5,083 nucleotides of DNA from Caryophanales bacterium (GCA_031261365.1 JAISJY010000024.1:1-5083), one strand, 5' to 3'; positions 1 to 5,083 are shown, counted from the stretch's first letter. Notes: generated by a model not told the origin, from the letters alone. Made by a program: numbers and translations.

Positions 1-1612
1 TAATTTCTTGAATGAAATGAATAATGCTTTAGTTTTAGATAAACAAGTTGTCATAGCTAAAAAGGTTTGTAAAAATTGGGAAAGTGTTAATAAGAAAGAT
101 AAGAAATTAATTACCAATATGTCTGGTTTAACTTTTGTTTATATAGATGCTTTAGGTAATAAATACCGAAGCAAAAAGAATATTCCTGTTTCTATTACAG
201 GGACCGGATTAATGGTTAGAAATGATTTAATTAAAGAAATTAAAGGATGGCCTTATAAGACCTTAACAGAAGATTTTGAATTAGTGATGTCTTGTATTAT
301 TAATAAATATACTTCAACTTATTATGAACATGCGGTTGTTTATTGTGAGGAACCGACTACCCATCATGAGACTGTTAAAAGAAGAGTTAGATGGTTATCG
401 GGTTATGCTCAAGTTAATAAAAAATACCGAAAGGATGTTATTAAAACAACTTTCCCTTTTAAGTTTTCTTTAATAGGATTTGATTTTTTATATAGTTTAT
501 TGCCTGTTTATTTCTTTTTTGGTTTATCAGGAGTTTTAGTTATTTTAGGTTTATTGTATTCTTTATATGGGCATTACCATAATATAGATATTTCTTTATA
601 TGTAAATGGTTCTTTAAATATTCTTTTAATAGTTTATTTAGTTTTAGTTTTTTATACTTTAATTGGGTTAATAGCTGAAAGAAAAAGTATTAAATTAAAC
701 TTTTGGGACAAGATTTTAGTTTTATTATTTAATCCTTTCTTTATGGCAGAATATTTGTTTATTATCATTTTGGCTTTTATGAATAAGACAAATCAAAATT
801 GGGTTTTAACAAAAAGAGAAGAGGTAAATTATAATTTAAATAATCATAACGGGGAGAGTAATAAGGAGAGGGCTTTAAGATTAATGCATGAATATGAATT
901 AGAAGGAAAGTTTAATGAACATGTTTATCCAATTGACCCTCAGAGTTTTGAAGAAGTAAAAGCGGATTATGAATATCATAATAGACATCAAATAAGAATA
1001 TTTTTAGTGAGGTTTATAGCATTTATAGTTTCTTTTATTATTTCAAAGTTTATTTTTAGAACTAAAGTAAAAGGTTTAGAGAACTTAAAAAATATTAAAG
1101 GTTGTATTCTTATTTCAAATCATATAGACCATTTAGATTCATTACCTATTAGATATTATTTAAGAAAGAAATTATATATATTATCGGGGCAATTTAATAA
1201 TAAAAAAGGTCTTTTAGGTTTCTTATTAAAGAATAGTGGTTGTTTACCTTTATCTAATAATATTGTTTCTATGAAAAACTTAAATAAAGAAATAAGTAAT
1301 CTTTTAAAGAAAAAGAATAATGCTTTACTAATATGTCCAGAGGGAAGTGAATGGCCTCATTATCGGAAACCCCGTCCTTTTCATTCTGGGGCATTTCATT
1401 ATGCGGTTAAGAATAATGTCCCTATAGTGCCTTTGTTTTATACTTTTAAGAAAACTATTTTTGGTTATAAACATTATTTAAACATCTTAAAACCTATTGA
1501 AGTTCCAAGTGATATAATTGGAAGGGAAGCTCAAATCATGATGCAAGAGAAAGCTTATTCAGCTTTTGTTCAAACTTATGAAGGGTTTTATGAAGGAGTA
1601 AAATTAATATGA
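1..1612 (+). CDS. Family-2 glycosyltransferase fused to PlsC-type acyltransferase (5' partial)
   Basis: Two-domain membrane protein; the frame is open to the window edge, so the true start and the nucleotide-sugar-binding DxD part lie outside. Residues are numbered from the TTG at 8, which reads as Leu inside the gene. The first ~270 residues are the C-terminal half of a GT2 membrane glycosyltransferase: TGTG at 64-67, the catalytic-base TED at 87-89, RRVRW at 125-129 (the Q/RxxRW acceptor-site motif), then hydrophobic helices at about 153-188, 203-222 and 237-257. After a polar linker (~266-292) comes a lysophospholipid acyltransferase domain: a hydrophobic segment at ~331-350, NHIDHLD with the HX4D pair H372/D377, CPEGSEW at 443-449 (PEG block), and VPIVPL at 471-476. 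The later part resembles standalone clostridial acyltransferases from memory. The domain calls are firm. The substrates (glycolipid, exopolysaccharide or phosphatidic acid) are inferred. It is the first visible gene of an operon and overlaps the next by ATGA. PEGSEW lacks the usual TR of FPEGTR. Confidence 0.88.
   Translation, partial: NFLNEMNNALVLDKQVVIAKKVCKNWESVNKKDKKLITNMSGLTFVYIDALGNKYRSKKNIPVSITGTGLMVRNDLIKEIKGWPYKTLTEDFELVMSCIINKYTSTYYEHAVVYCEEPTTHHETVKRRVRWLSGYAQVNKKYRKDVIKTTFPFKFSLIGFDFLYSLLPVYFFFGLSGVLVILGLLYSLYGHYHNIDISLYVNGSLNILLIVYLVLVFYTLIGLIAERKSIKLNFWDKILVLLFNPFFMAEYLFIIILAFMNKTNQNWVLTKREEVNYNLNNHNGESNKERALRLMHEYELEGKFNEHVYPIDPQSFEEVKADYEYHNRHQIRIFLVRFIAFIVSFIISKFIFRTKVKGLENLKNIKGCILISNHIDHLDSLPIRYYLRKKLYILSGQFNNKKGLLGFLLKNSGCLPLSNNIVSMKNLNKEISNLLKKKNNALLICPEGSEWPHYRKPRPFHSGAFHYAVKNNVPIVPLFYTFKKTIFGYKHYLNILKPIEVPSDIIGREAQIMMQEKAYSAFVQTYEGFYEGVKLI
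863..886 (+). promoter_or_regulatory. Candidate internal ribosome site and start for the acyltransferase domain
   Basis: AAGGAGAGG at 863-871 lies 12 bases before an in-frame ATG at 884-886 (Met293 of the fusion). It falls in the polar linker between the glycosyltransferase and acyltransferase domains. Starting there would give a 242-residue acyltransferase with the HX4D and PEG motifs intact, about the length of a standalone enzyme. The spacing is longer than ideal, and AAG GAG AGG codons for Lys-Glu-Arg can arise by chance, so this is a possibility only. Confidence 0.3.
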
Positions 1613-2130
1613 GAATTAAAAATAAACAACACAATTCAAGTTCTTGTTTTGTTTGTGGTTTAAAAAATAAAAAAGGTTTACATACGAGGTTTTTTGAATT
1701 AGAAAACGGCTTAGTTTTTGCAACTATTAATTTAGCAAATGATTATAATTCTTATCAAGGAAGAACGCATGGAGGCATTATTTCAGCTTTATTAGATGAA
1801 ACTATTGGAAGAGCGATTTCAATTATTGAGCCTAATACTTTTGGAGTAACAACTACTTTAATAGTTAAATATAAAGCACCTACACCTTTAAAGGAAACCT
1901 TAATTTGTTTAGGAAAGATAATTAGTAATAATAGATTTGTTTTTGAAGGTATTGGAAAAATAATAAAATTAGATGGGACTGTGGTAGCAAGTGCCGTGGC
2001 TAAATATTTTAAAATGGATGTAGAAAAGATAAATAATGGACCTTTACCACATCAGGAATGGTTTATAGAAGAAGGGGAGTTACCTAATATAAATGGTCTT
2101 GAACATTTATTAGTATTAGAGGATGTATGA
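1609..2130 (+). CDS. PaaI-like hotdog-fold acyl thioesterase
   Basis: A 173-aa soluble protein of the hotdog thioesterase superfamily, expected to hydrolyse an acyl-CoA or similar thioester in the cytoplasm. The signature HGGIISALLDE spans residues 54-64. HGG is followed by D63/E64 on the hotdog helix, where PaaI-type enzymes carry the catalytic Asp or Glu. The N-terminus has CFVCG (C13, C16) followed by KGL at 22-24, a CxxCG...GL pattern common in this subgroup. Residues ~80-135 give the alternating strands of the fold. A ~35-residue tail after 136 with PLPHQEW lies beyond the minimal domain. The start is supported by GAAGGAG at 1592-1598, 10 bases upstream, and by a 4-base ATGA overlap with the preceding stop, implying coupled translation. 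The substrate is not evident. Lying after an acyltransferase suggests, but does not prove, a role in acyl-chain metabolism. Confidence 0.88.
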   Translation: MRIKNKQHNSSSCFVCGLKNKKGLHTRFFELENGLVFATINLANDYNSYQGRTHGGIISALLDETIGRAISIIEPNTFGVTTTLIVKYKAPTPLKETLICLGKIISNNRFVFEGIGKIIKLDGTVVASAVAKYFKMDVEKINNGPLPHQEWFIEEGELPNINGLEHLLVLEDV

Positions 2131-2651
2131 AAGAATTATTAATTGTTGTTGATTATCAAGTTGATTTTGTTAATGGTAGTTTAGGCTTTAAAGGAGCCGA
2201 ATTATTAGAAGAGGGAATAGTTAATAAAATAAGAGAGGCAAGAAAGAAAAAGACAGAAGTTTGTTTTACTTTTGATACTCATTATGAGAACTATTTAGAA
2301 ACTAATGAAGGAAAGAAATTACCGATTAAACATTGTTTAAAAGGGAGTGAAGGTTTTGAATTATATGGAAAAGTAAAAGAACAATTAAAAGAAAGTGATG
2401 TTGTTTTTTATAAAGAAACTTTTGGTTCTTTGGCTTTGGCAAATTATCTTCAAAAAGGACAATATACTAAAATAGAAATAGTTGGTTTAGTGACTAATAT
2501 TTGTATATTATCTAATGCTATTTTAGCTAAATCAGCTCTTCCAGAAGCGGAGATTATTGTTATTAAGTCTTTGGTTGGAACTTTTGATAAGAAATTAGAG
2601 GAAGAAACCTTTGATTTATTAAAATCAGTACATATTGAAATTAGTGAATGA
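2127..2651 (+). CDS. Nicotinamidase-like cysteine hydrolase (isochorismatase superfamily)
   Basis: A 174-aa cytoplasmic amidohydrolase. The Asp-Lys-Cys triad expected for this superfamily is visible: D9 in VVDYQVDF, K96 in FYKETFGS, and C126 in GLVTNICILSNA. DTH at 50-52 and H69 in LPIKHC match the metal-ligand region of nicotinamidases (Asp, His, His). The LPxxHCxxGxxG stretch is typical of Bacillota nicotinamidase-like proteins. The likely reaction is nicotinamide to nicotinate plus ammonia in NAD salvage, but related amides cannot be excluded, so no symbol is given. The length fits a compact single domain. The start overlaps the thioesterase stop by ATGA. AGAGGA at 2118-2123 is only 3 bases from the ATG, so translation probably depends on coupling to the upstream gene. 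It ends the operon. No terminator is visible after it, so some transcription may continue into the next gene. Confidence 0.85.
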   Translation: MKELLIVVDYQVDFVNGSLGFKGAELLEEGIVNKIREARKKKTEVCFTFDTHYENYLETNEGKKLPIKHCLKGSEGFELYGKVKEQLKESDVVFYKETFGSLALANYLQKGQYTKIEIVGLVTNICILSNAILAKSALPEAEIIVIKSLVGTFDKKLEEETFDLLKSVHIEISE

Positions 2652-2658
2652 AAAAGGG

Positions 2659-2686
2659 TTGCATAAAAATAAAAGTATCATATAAT
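2659..2686 (+). promoter_or_regulatory. Sigma-A-type promoter for the 122-aa membrane protein
   Basis: A perfect TATAAT at 2681-2686 lies 16 bases after TTGCAT at 2659-2664, which matches only the TTG of the -35 consensus. It begins 8 bases after the hydrolase stop. The predicted transcript start near 2693 leaves a ~15-base leader containing the ribosome site. This suggests the downstream gene is expressed apart from the upstream operon, though read-through is possible because no terminator intervenes. Confidence 0.65.
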
Positions 2687-2707
2687 ATTAATTCGTAGGA
2701 GTGAAAA

Positions 2708-3076
2708 ATGGAATTATTTAATAAAGAAAACGAAGTTAGAGTACCAAAGAAAAAAAGTAAAGTTGATGTTAAAAAAGTTACTTTAATTGTTGTTTGGTCA
2801 TTAGTATATGCTGTTTTGGCAGGTTTAGTAGTATTTTCAATTGTTTATGGTATTGGTTATGCTTTATTAGATAGAAATAATACAGGTGAAGGTTTAAAAT
2901 GGGTCATAGATATTAGAGCAGGTTTTAATGCTTGGAGAGGTGAAAAAGACTTTGTTGATATTTCTACTTTTGTGACTGTTTTTATTATATTAAGTACCGG
3001 CATTTTAGTTGGTGTCATTTTGGCTCATGATAATTATTTAAGAAATAAGAAGAGAAAATCATTATTAACTAGATAA
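2708..3076 (+). CDS. Small two-helix membrane protein of unknown function
   Basis: A 122-aa protein I do not recognise. The first 23 residues are charged and Lys-rich (PKKKSK at 13-18). A long hydrophobic segment follows at about 24-52. Residues 53-85 form a polar loop with RNNTGEG and two Trp (W65, W76). A second hydrophobic segment lies at ~86-106, and the tail is basic (RNKKRKS). By the positive-inside rule both ends should be cytoplasmic and the ~33-residue loop outside. There is no signal peptidase site, lipobox, Cys or catalytic motif. AGGAG at 2697-2701, 6 bases before the ATG, fixes the start. It has its own promoter and terminator, so it looks like a single-gene unit. The ORF itself is solid: good start signals, a terminator set right at the stop, and a sensible topology. 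Confidence 0.85.
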   Translation: MELFNKENEVRVPKKKSKVDVKKVTLIVVWSLVYAVLAGLVVFSIVYGIGYALLDRNNTGEGLKWVIDIRAGFNAWRGEKDFVDISTFVTVFIILSTGILVGVILAHDNYLRNKKRKSLLTR

Positions 3077-3099
3077 GCCTCTTAGTTGGGGCTTTTTTT
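3075..3099 (+). terminator. Intrinsic terminator after the 122-aa membrane protein
   Basis: A stem of AAGCCTC (3075-3081) pairs with GGGGCTT (3088-3094), with one G-U pair and a 6-base TTAGTT loop. It runs into a T tract at 3093-3099. The 5' arm starts with the last two bases of the TAA stop codon, so gene and terminator are fused without spacing. Confidence 0.88.
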
Positions 3100-3134
3100 A
3101 TTATGTAGGAAATTGTATTTATTATTTTCAAATG

Positions 3135-3151
3135 TGTCGGCATTGCAGACA
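3135..3151. repeat. 17-bp near-palindrome, GC-richer than its surroundings
   Basis: TGTCGGCATTGCAGACA reads as an inverted repeat about T3143 with one mismatched pair (G3139/A3147). Seven of eight pairs match. Its TGTCGG half recurs in the arms of the inverted repeat at 3254-3301, which hints at a shared binding protein. No function is assigned. Confidence 0.55.
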
Positions 3152-3208
3152 TAATTGGGGAGAACTCCATAGGCTTGTTTTTGCTGTTGATTATAATTCA
3201 TTAAAAAA

Positions 3209-3234
3209 TATAAAAGAATTGATATTTTGGTTTT
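3209..3234 (+). repeat. Direct repeat copy 1 (26 bp)
   Basis: Shares 24 of 26 bases with 3367-3392, including an uninterrupted 18-base core AATTGATATTTTGGTTTT at 3217-3234. The two copies are offset by 158 bases and flank the inverted repeat. In this copy TTGATA at 3219-3224 has no acceptable -10 at 16-18 bases, so it is not an obvious promoter. Confidence 0.75.
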
Positions 3235-3253
3235 TCATTTAACAAGTATAAAA

Positions 3254-3301
3254 TAAACCGACATTTAAACTGACATAATGTGGTATAAAAATGTCGGTTT
3301 A
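3254..3301. repeat. Perfect 13-bp inverted repeat with 22-base centre
   Basis: TAAACCGACATTT (3254-3266) is exactly complementary to AAATGTCGGTTTA (3289-3301). The centre contains AAACTGACAT, a 9/10 direct copy of AAACCGACAT in the left arm. As RNA it would form a stable stem for so AT-rich a region. On the plus strand it is followed by AAAAC, so it is not a terminator there. On the minus strand it runs into ATTTTATAC, a weak U-rich tail, but no minus-strand gene lies upstream. It could be an operator, RNA structure or tiny element remnant. Confidence 0.75.
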
Positions 3302-3366
3302 AAACTTAATTCAAAAGAACAAGCAGTTTTAAAAATAATTAATTGGAGTATTCTATATTTTCTTAT

Positions 3367-3392
3367 TATAAAGTAATTGATATTTTGGTTTT
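3367..3392 (+). repeat. Direct repeat copy 2 (26 bp), containing a -35 element
   Basis: Second copy of the 3209-3234 repeat, identical over 3375-3392. It carries the TTGATA (3377-3382) that serves as the predicted -35 of the lipoprotein promoter and stops exactly where the 16-bp palindrome begins. A duplicated promoter segment would explain the pair. Confidence 0.75.
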
Positions 3393-3408
3393 ATTATGTT
3401 AACATAAT
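3377..3408 (+). promoter_or_regulatory. Predicted lipoprotein promoter with a 16-bp palindromic operator candidate
   Basis: TTGATA (3377-3382) and TAACAT (3400-3405) are 17 bases apart, and TGT just before the -10 makes an extended -10. Transcription would start near 3412, giving a ~17-base leader. ATTATGTTAACATAAT at 3393-3408 is a perfect palindrome that covers the -10. A repressor bound there would block polymerase. The overlap of symmetry and promoter is seen directly; the regulator is unknown and not encoded in the window. Confidence 0.55.
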
Positions 3409-3428
3409 TATATTACGGAGGAGATTCC

Positions 3429-4154
3429 ATGAAAAAAATAATTAGTGGTTTATTAGTGTTGACAGGGCTTATTAGTTTAACTAGTTGCTCAAATAAAAGC
3501 GAAATTACTTATGAAGAAGCAGTTGATTTTTTAGAAGAAGCGAGTAAAAACCGTGATTATTGGTTGAAAACAGTTACTGAAAAAGTAACAGCTACTGAAA
3601 AAATAGATGGTAAAACAACTTTAGGAACTTCTTTAGGTCATATTGATTTTGATTATGAATATATGGATGTTAAAGATGGTCCTGACTTAGTAGTTATGGG
3701 ACACGAAGATGGTGAGTACTATGTGATTTCTGAGGGAGAAAAACAATATTTTTCACAGTCTGTTTGGGCTCAAAGCTATGATGCAGCAGTTAGTATAATA
3801 ACTTTGTTATTAGATGTTGTTACATTATTAGATGTTTCTGGAATAGGATTAAATGATTTAGTGGATGTTTTAATTGAGAGTTCTTTTACTTATTCTGGAA
3901 CAACAGTTAAATATTATAAAGTTTCTAACAATTTAAGAATTGAGTTTGTTATTTTAGATATAGATGAATATGAAGGCTTCGAAAAAGCACAAATAGAAAT
4001 TAATCCTCAAGGTTTTTTAAGTAAAGTAAATCAACAAGTTCATTATTATAAAGGTGAGGAAATTGATGGTTCTAAACATGATGTTGATGAAAAAGATGAA
4101 GTTAAAACTGTCTATACTTATAATAAAGAAATCAAAAGAATAACTAAAGCTTAA
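3429..4154 (+). CDS. Secreted lipoprotein of unknown function
   Basis: A 241-aa membrane-anchored lipoprotein. The N-terminus has KK, a hydrophobic core at ~4-16 and the lipobox LTSC with Cys20, the only Cys in the protein. Signal peptidase II should cleave before it and the Cys should be lipidated. The mature part is acidic and polar, with many short alternating stretches (for example 68-80, 86-109, 152-175, 185-207) that suggest a mostly beta fold. Residues 117-150 form a hydrophobic/amphipathic segment (IITLLLDVV, then DLVDVLIE). A LolA/LppX-like lipid-binding fold is conceivable but not shown by any motif. I do not recognise a named family. The start is well supported by GGAGGAG at 3417-3423, 5 bases from the ATG. 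It has its own predicted promoter, and no clear terminator follows the TAA. Confidence 0.85.
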   Translation: MKKIISGLLVLTGLISLTSCSNKSEITYEEAVDFLEEASKNRDYWLKTVTEKVTATEKIDGKTTLGTSLGHIDFDYEYMDVKDGPDLVVMGHEDGEYYVISEGEKQYFSQSVWAQSYDAAVSIITLLLDVVTLLDVSGIGLNDLVDVLIESSFTYSGTTVKYYKVSNNLRIEFVILDIDEYEGFEKAQIEINPQGFLSKVNQQVHYYKGEEIDGSKHDVDEKDEVKTVYTYNKEIKRITKA

Positions 4155-4214
4155 TAGTTTCAAAAACAACTAACATTTACCTATTTGTCTCTTCTTTTAA
4201 AAAATCATTATCTA

Positions 4215-4232
4215 TGATATACTAGATGTGTG
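4215..4232 (+). promoter_or_regulatory. Extended -10 promoter placed directly on a GTG start
   Basis: TGATATACT at 4215-4223 is an extended -10 (TGn plus TATACT at 4218-4223). No good -35 is visible; the best at 17 bases is TTTTAA at 4195-4200. The usual 6-base gap puts +1 at about 4230, the first base of the GTG start codon. No Shine-Dalgarno sequence lies between. ATCTA (4210-4214) and TAGAT (4223-4227) form a small inverted repeat around the -10. Confidence 0.5.
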
Positions 4233-5083
4233 AAGAAAAATATATTAAGAAGAATATTAACATATTTACTTGGCTTAACATTCTTAATTAGACTTTTATT
4301 TGATAAACCTAATTACTTTTCTAATATTGGTTTAAATGGTAATGTTTTAAATGTTTTTCTTTATTTAAGTATTACTTTATATGTTACCTCTTTCTTAATG
4401 TTATTTCTTTTTGATTTTTATAAAACGAGATTTAATGATTATTTATTAACTTATTTTGTTTTACCAAGTTTAATAATTTATCTTTCTTTTTCATTTGCAA
4501 TTATTCCTATTTTCACTAGTGGTCTTTTATATTTGCTTTTATATATTTTAGAAATAGTTTTATTTACTTTATTACTAACTTTTAATTTAATAAGAATATT
4601 TAAAAATAAAACTTTAAAGAAATTAGATAAAAATAGTATTATTTGGCTTATTATAATTATTGTTGTTTGCTTATTAGTTAATACTCAACCTTATGTACCT
4701 CAAGCTGTTTTTGGTAAAGGTAATCAAGTTAATTTATTAAAAGATTTTAAGTTTGTTCACCGTTTATTAATTTATGGTTCTTTATTATTACCTATTTTCA
4801 TTTATTTAGCCATTAAAGATAAGTCTATAGTTAGTAAAAGATTAGCTTTAATTTATATGACTTTAGCTTGTACCCTTTCTTATTCAAGTGTTTATACTTT
4901 AGGAGAGTTATTTACAAATATCGCTTCTTGGCCTTTCCATTTATGTAACACCGCTATGTATATTATTCCAATTTGTTTAACATATAAAGTAAATTGGTTA
5001 TTTTATTTTACTTATTTTATAAATGTTTTAGGGGCTTTTTTAGCTATATTATTACCTAGTTATGATGCTGTTTATTTAACTGA
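4230..5083 (+). CDS. Polytopic membrane protein with YwaF/TMEM164-like region (3' partial)
   Basis: An open frame of 284 codons from GTG at 4230 runs off the window end. The protein is very hydrophobic. Probable helices lie at about 7-24, 38-62, 71-95, 97-121, 137-150, 177-195, 203-219, 241-252 and 256-275, with basic loops such as KNKTLKKLDKN (125-135). WPFHLCN at 234-240 followed by a helix resembles the LPLHLC motif of the bacterial YwaF family, related to eukaryotic TMEM164. The family link is by recall and moderate; it is supported by the LLPSYDAVYL stretch after the next helix. In standalone YwaF proteins the HLC motif lies much nearer the N-terminus, so ~150 residues of extra membrane helices seem to be present. 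An in-frame TGA at 4215-4217 limits the start. GTG 4230 is the only early start codon in frame, and it lacks a ribosome site. Confidence 0.75.
   Translation, partial: MKKNILRRILTYLLGLTFLIRLLFDKPNYFSNIGLNGNVLNVFLYLSITLYVTSFLMLFLFDFYKTRFNDYLLTYFVLPSLIIYLSFSFAIIPIFTSGLLYLLLYILEIVLFTLLLTFNLIRIFKNKTLKKLDKNSIIWLIIIIVVCLLVNTQPYVPQAVFGKGNQVNLLKDFKFVHRLLIYGSLLLPIFIYLAIKDKSIVSKRLALIYMTLACTLSYSSVYTLGELFTNIASWPFHLCNTAMYIIPICLTYKVNWLFYFTYFINVLGAFLAILLPSYDAVYLT

Larger units (their letters stand above)
3100..3428. other. Structured 329-base intergenic region with no convincing gene
   Basis: The gap between the terminator and the lipoprotein gene is far longer than any other here. It has no ORF with a ribosome site. 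It holds several symmetric or repeated elements (listed separately). TGTCGG or its complement occurs three times: 3135-3140, 3258-3263 and 3292-3297. ACATAAT or its complement occurs five times: 3100-3106, 3149-3155, 3273-3279 (as ACATAAT), 3393-3399 and 3402-3408. A weaker inverted pair, TTTAAAACT at 3298-3306 and AGTTTTAAA at 3325-3333, overlaps the end of the 13-bp inverted repeat. Regulatory DNA, a small RNA or a decayed mobile element are all possible. Confidence 0.6.

Noticed and set aside
8..10. TTG as the start of the first gene
   Set aside because: The frame is open upstream to the window edge, and the protein lacks the GT2 N-terminal half, so the TTG is an internal Leu codon.
3082..3201. 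39-codon minus-strand ORF starting MNYNQQQK
   Set aside because: No Shine-Dalgarno sequence or promoter on that strand, and it runs into the terminator hairpin. Overlapping ORFs on both strands of this length are expected by chance.
3132..3242. 36-codon plus-strand ORF starting MCRHCRH
   Set aside because: No ribosome site within range (the nearest AGGA is about 21 bases upstream), no promoter, and it overlaps the near-palindrome and the first direct repeat. The CxxC is probably chance.
3254..3301. Inverted repeat as an intrinsic terminator
   Set aside because: The plus-strand 3' side is AAAAC rather than a T run, and on the minus strand there is no gene to terminate.
3100..3428. CRISPR array or insertion sequence
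   Set aside because: Only two direct-repeat copies with no regular spacers, and no transposase ORF or fragment.
4155..4172. TAGTT/AACTA stem as a terminator after the lipoprotein gene
   Set aside because: Only 5 AT-rich pairs and no T tract immediately after.
4226..4293. ATG at 4226 as the start of the last gene
   Set aside because: It is in a different frame that stops at a TAG after about 20 codons; the long open frame begins with GTG at 4230.

Overview
The window is about 5.1 kb of very AT-rich DNA (roughly 28% GC by eye). Almost every codon ends in A or T, and Leu is mostly TTA. The first three genes end in TGA and Trp is always TGG, so the standard code is in use. Together with strong GGAG-type ribosome sites, sigma-A-like promoters and a type-II lipoprotein signal, this points to a low-GC Bacillota/Mycoplasmatota-type bacterium that has kept UGA as a stop. 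Examples would be relatives of RF39, Izemoplasma, Acholeplasma or Erysipelotrichia. It is not a code-4 Mycoplasma. All genes are on the plus strand.

Positions 1-2651 hold a tightly packed operon of three genes joined by two ATGA overlaps. The first (5' end outside the window) is a two-domain protein: the C-terminal half of a membrane family-2 glycosyltransferase fused to a PlsC-type lysophospholipid acyltransferase. The second is a PaaI-like hotdog thioesterase with a CxxC N-terminus. The third is a nicotinamidase-like cysteine hydrolase. The first gene fits membrane lipid or surface glycan chemistry. The thioesterase could act on acyl-CoA/acyl-thioester pools. The hydrolase fits NAD salvage and has no obvious mechanistic link to the other two.

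Positions 2659-3099 form a self-contained unit: a promoter with a perfect TATAAT, a 122-aa two-helix membrane protein of unknown function, and an intrinsic terminator whose stem starts inside the stop codon.

Positions 3100-3428 hold no convincing gene but much symmetric and repeated sequence. There is a 17-bp near-palindrome, a 26-bp direct repeat recurring 158 bp apart, a perfect 13-bp inverted repeat, and a perfect 16-bp palindrome overlapping the -10 of the next gene's predicted promoter. This is the least explained part of the window.

Positions 3429-4154 encode a 241-aa lipoprotein of unknown function. Positions 4230-5083 (3' end outside the window) encode a polytopic membrane protein with a YwaF/TMEM164-like region. 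It has no ribosome-binding site, and its GTG start lies where transcription is predicted to begin, so it is a candidate leaderless gene.

I saw no rRNA, tRNA, CRISPR array, transposase or phage gene. I do not claim a new system. The best leads are the glycosyltransferase-acyltransferase fusion with a possible internal start, the structured 3100-3428 region, and the leaderless membrane-protein gene.
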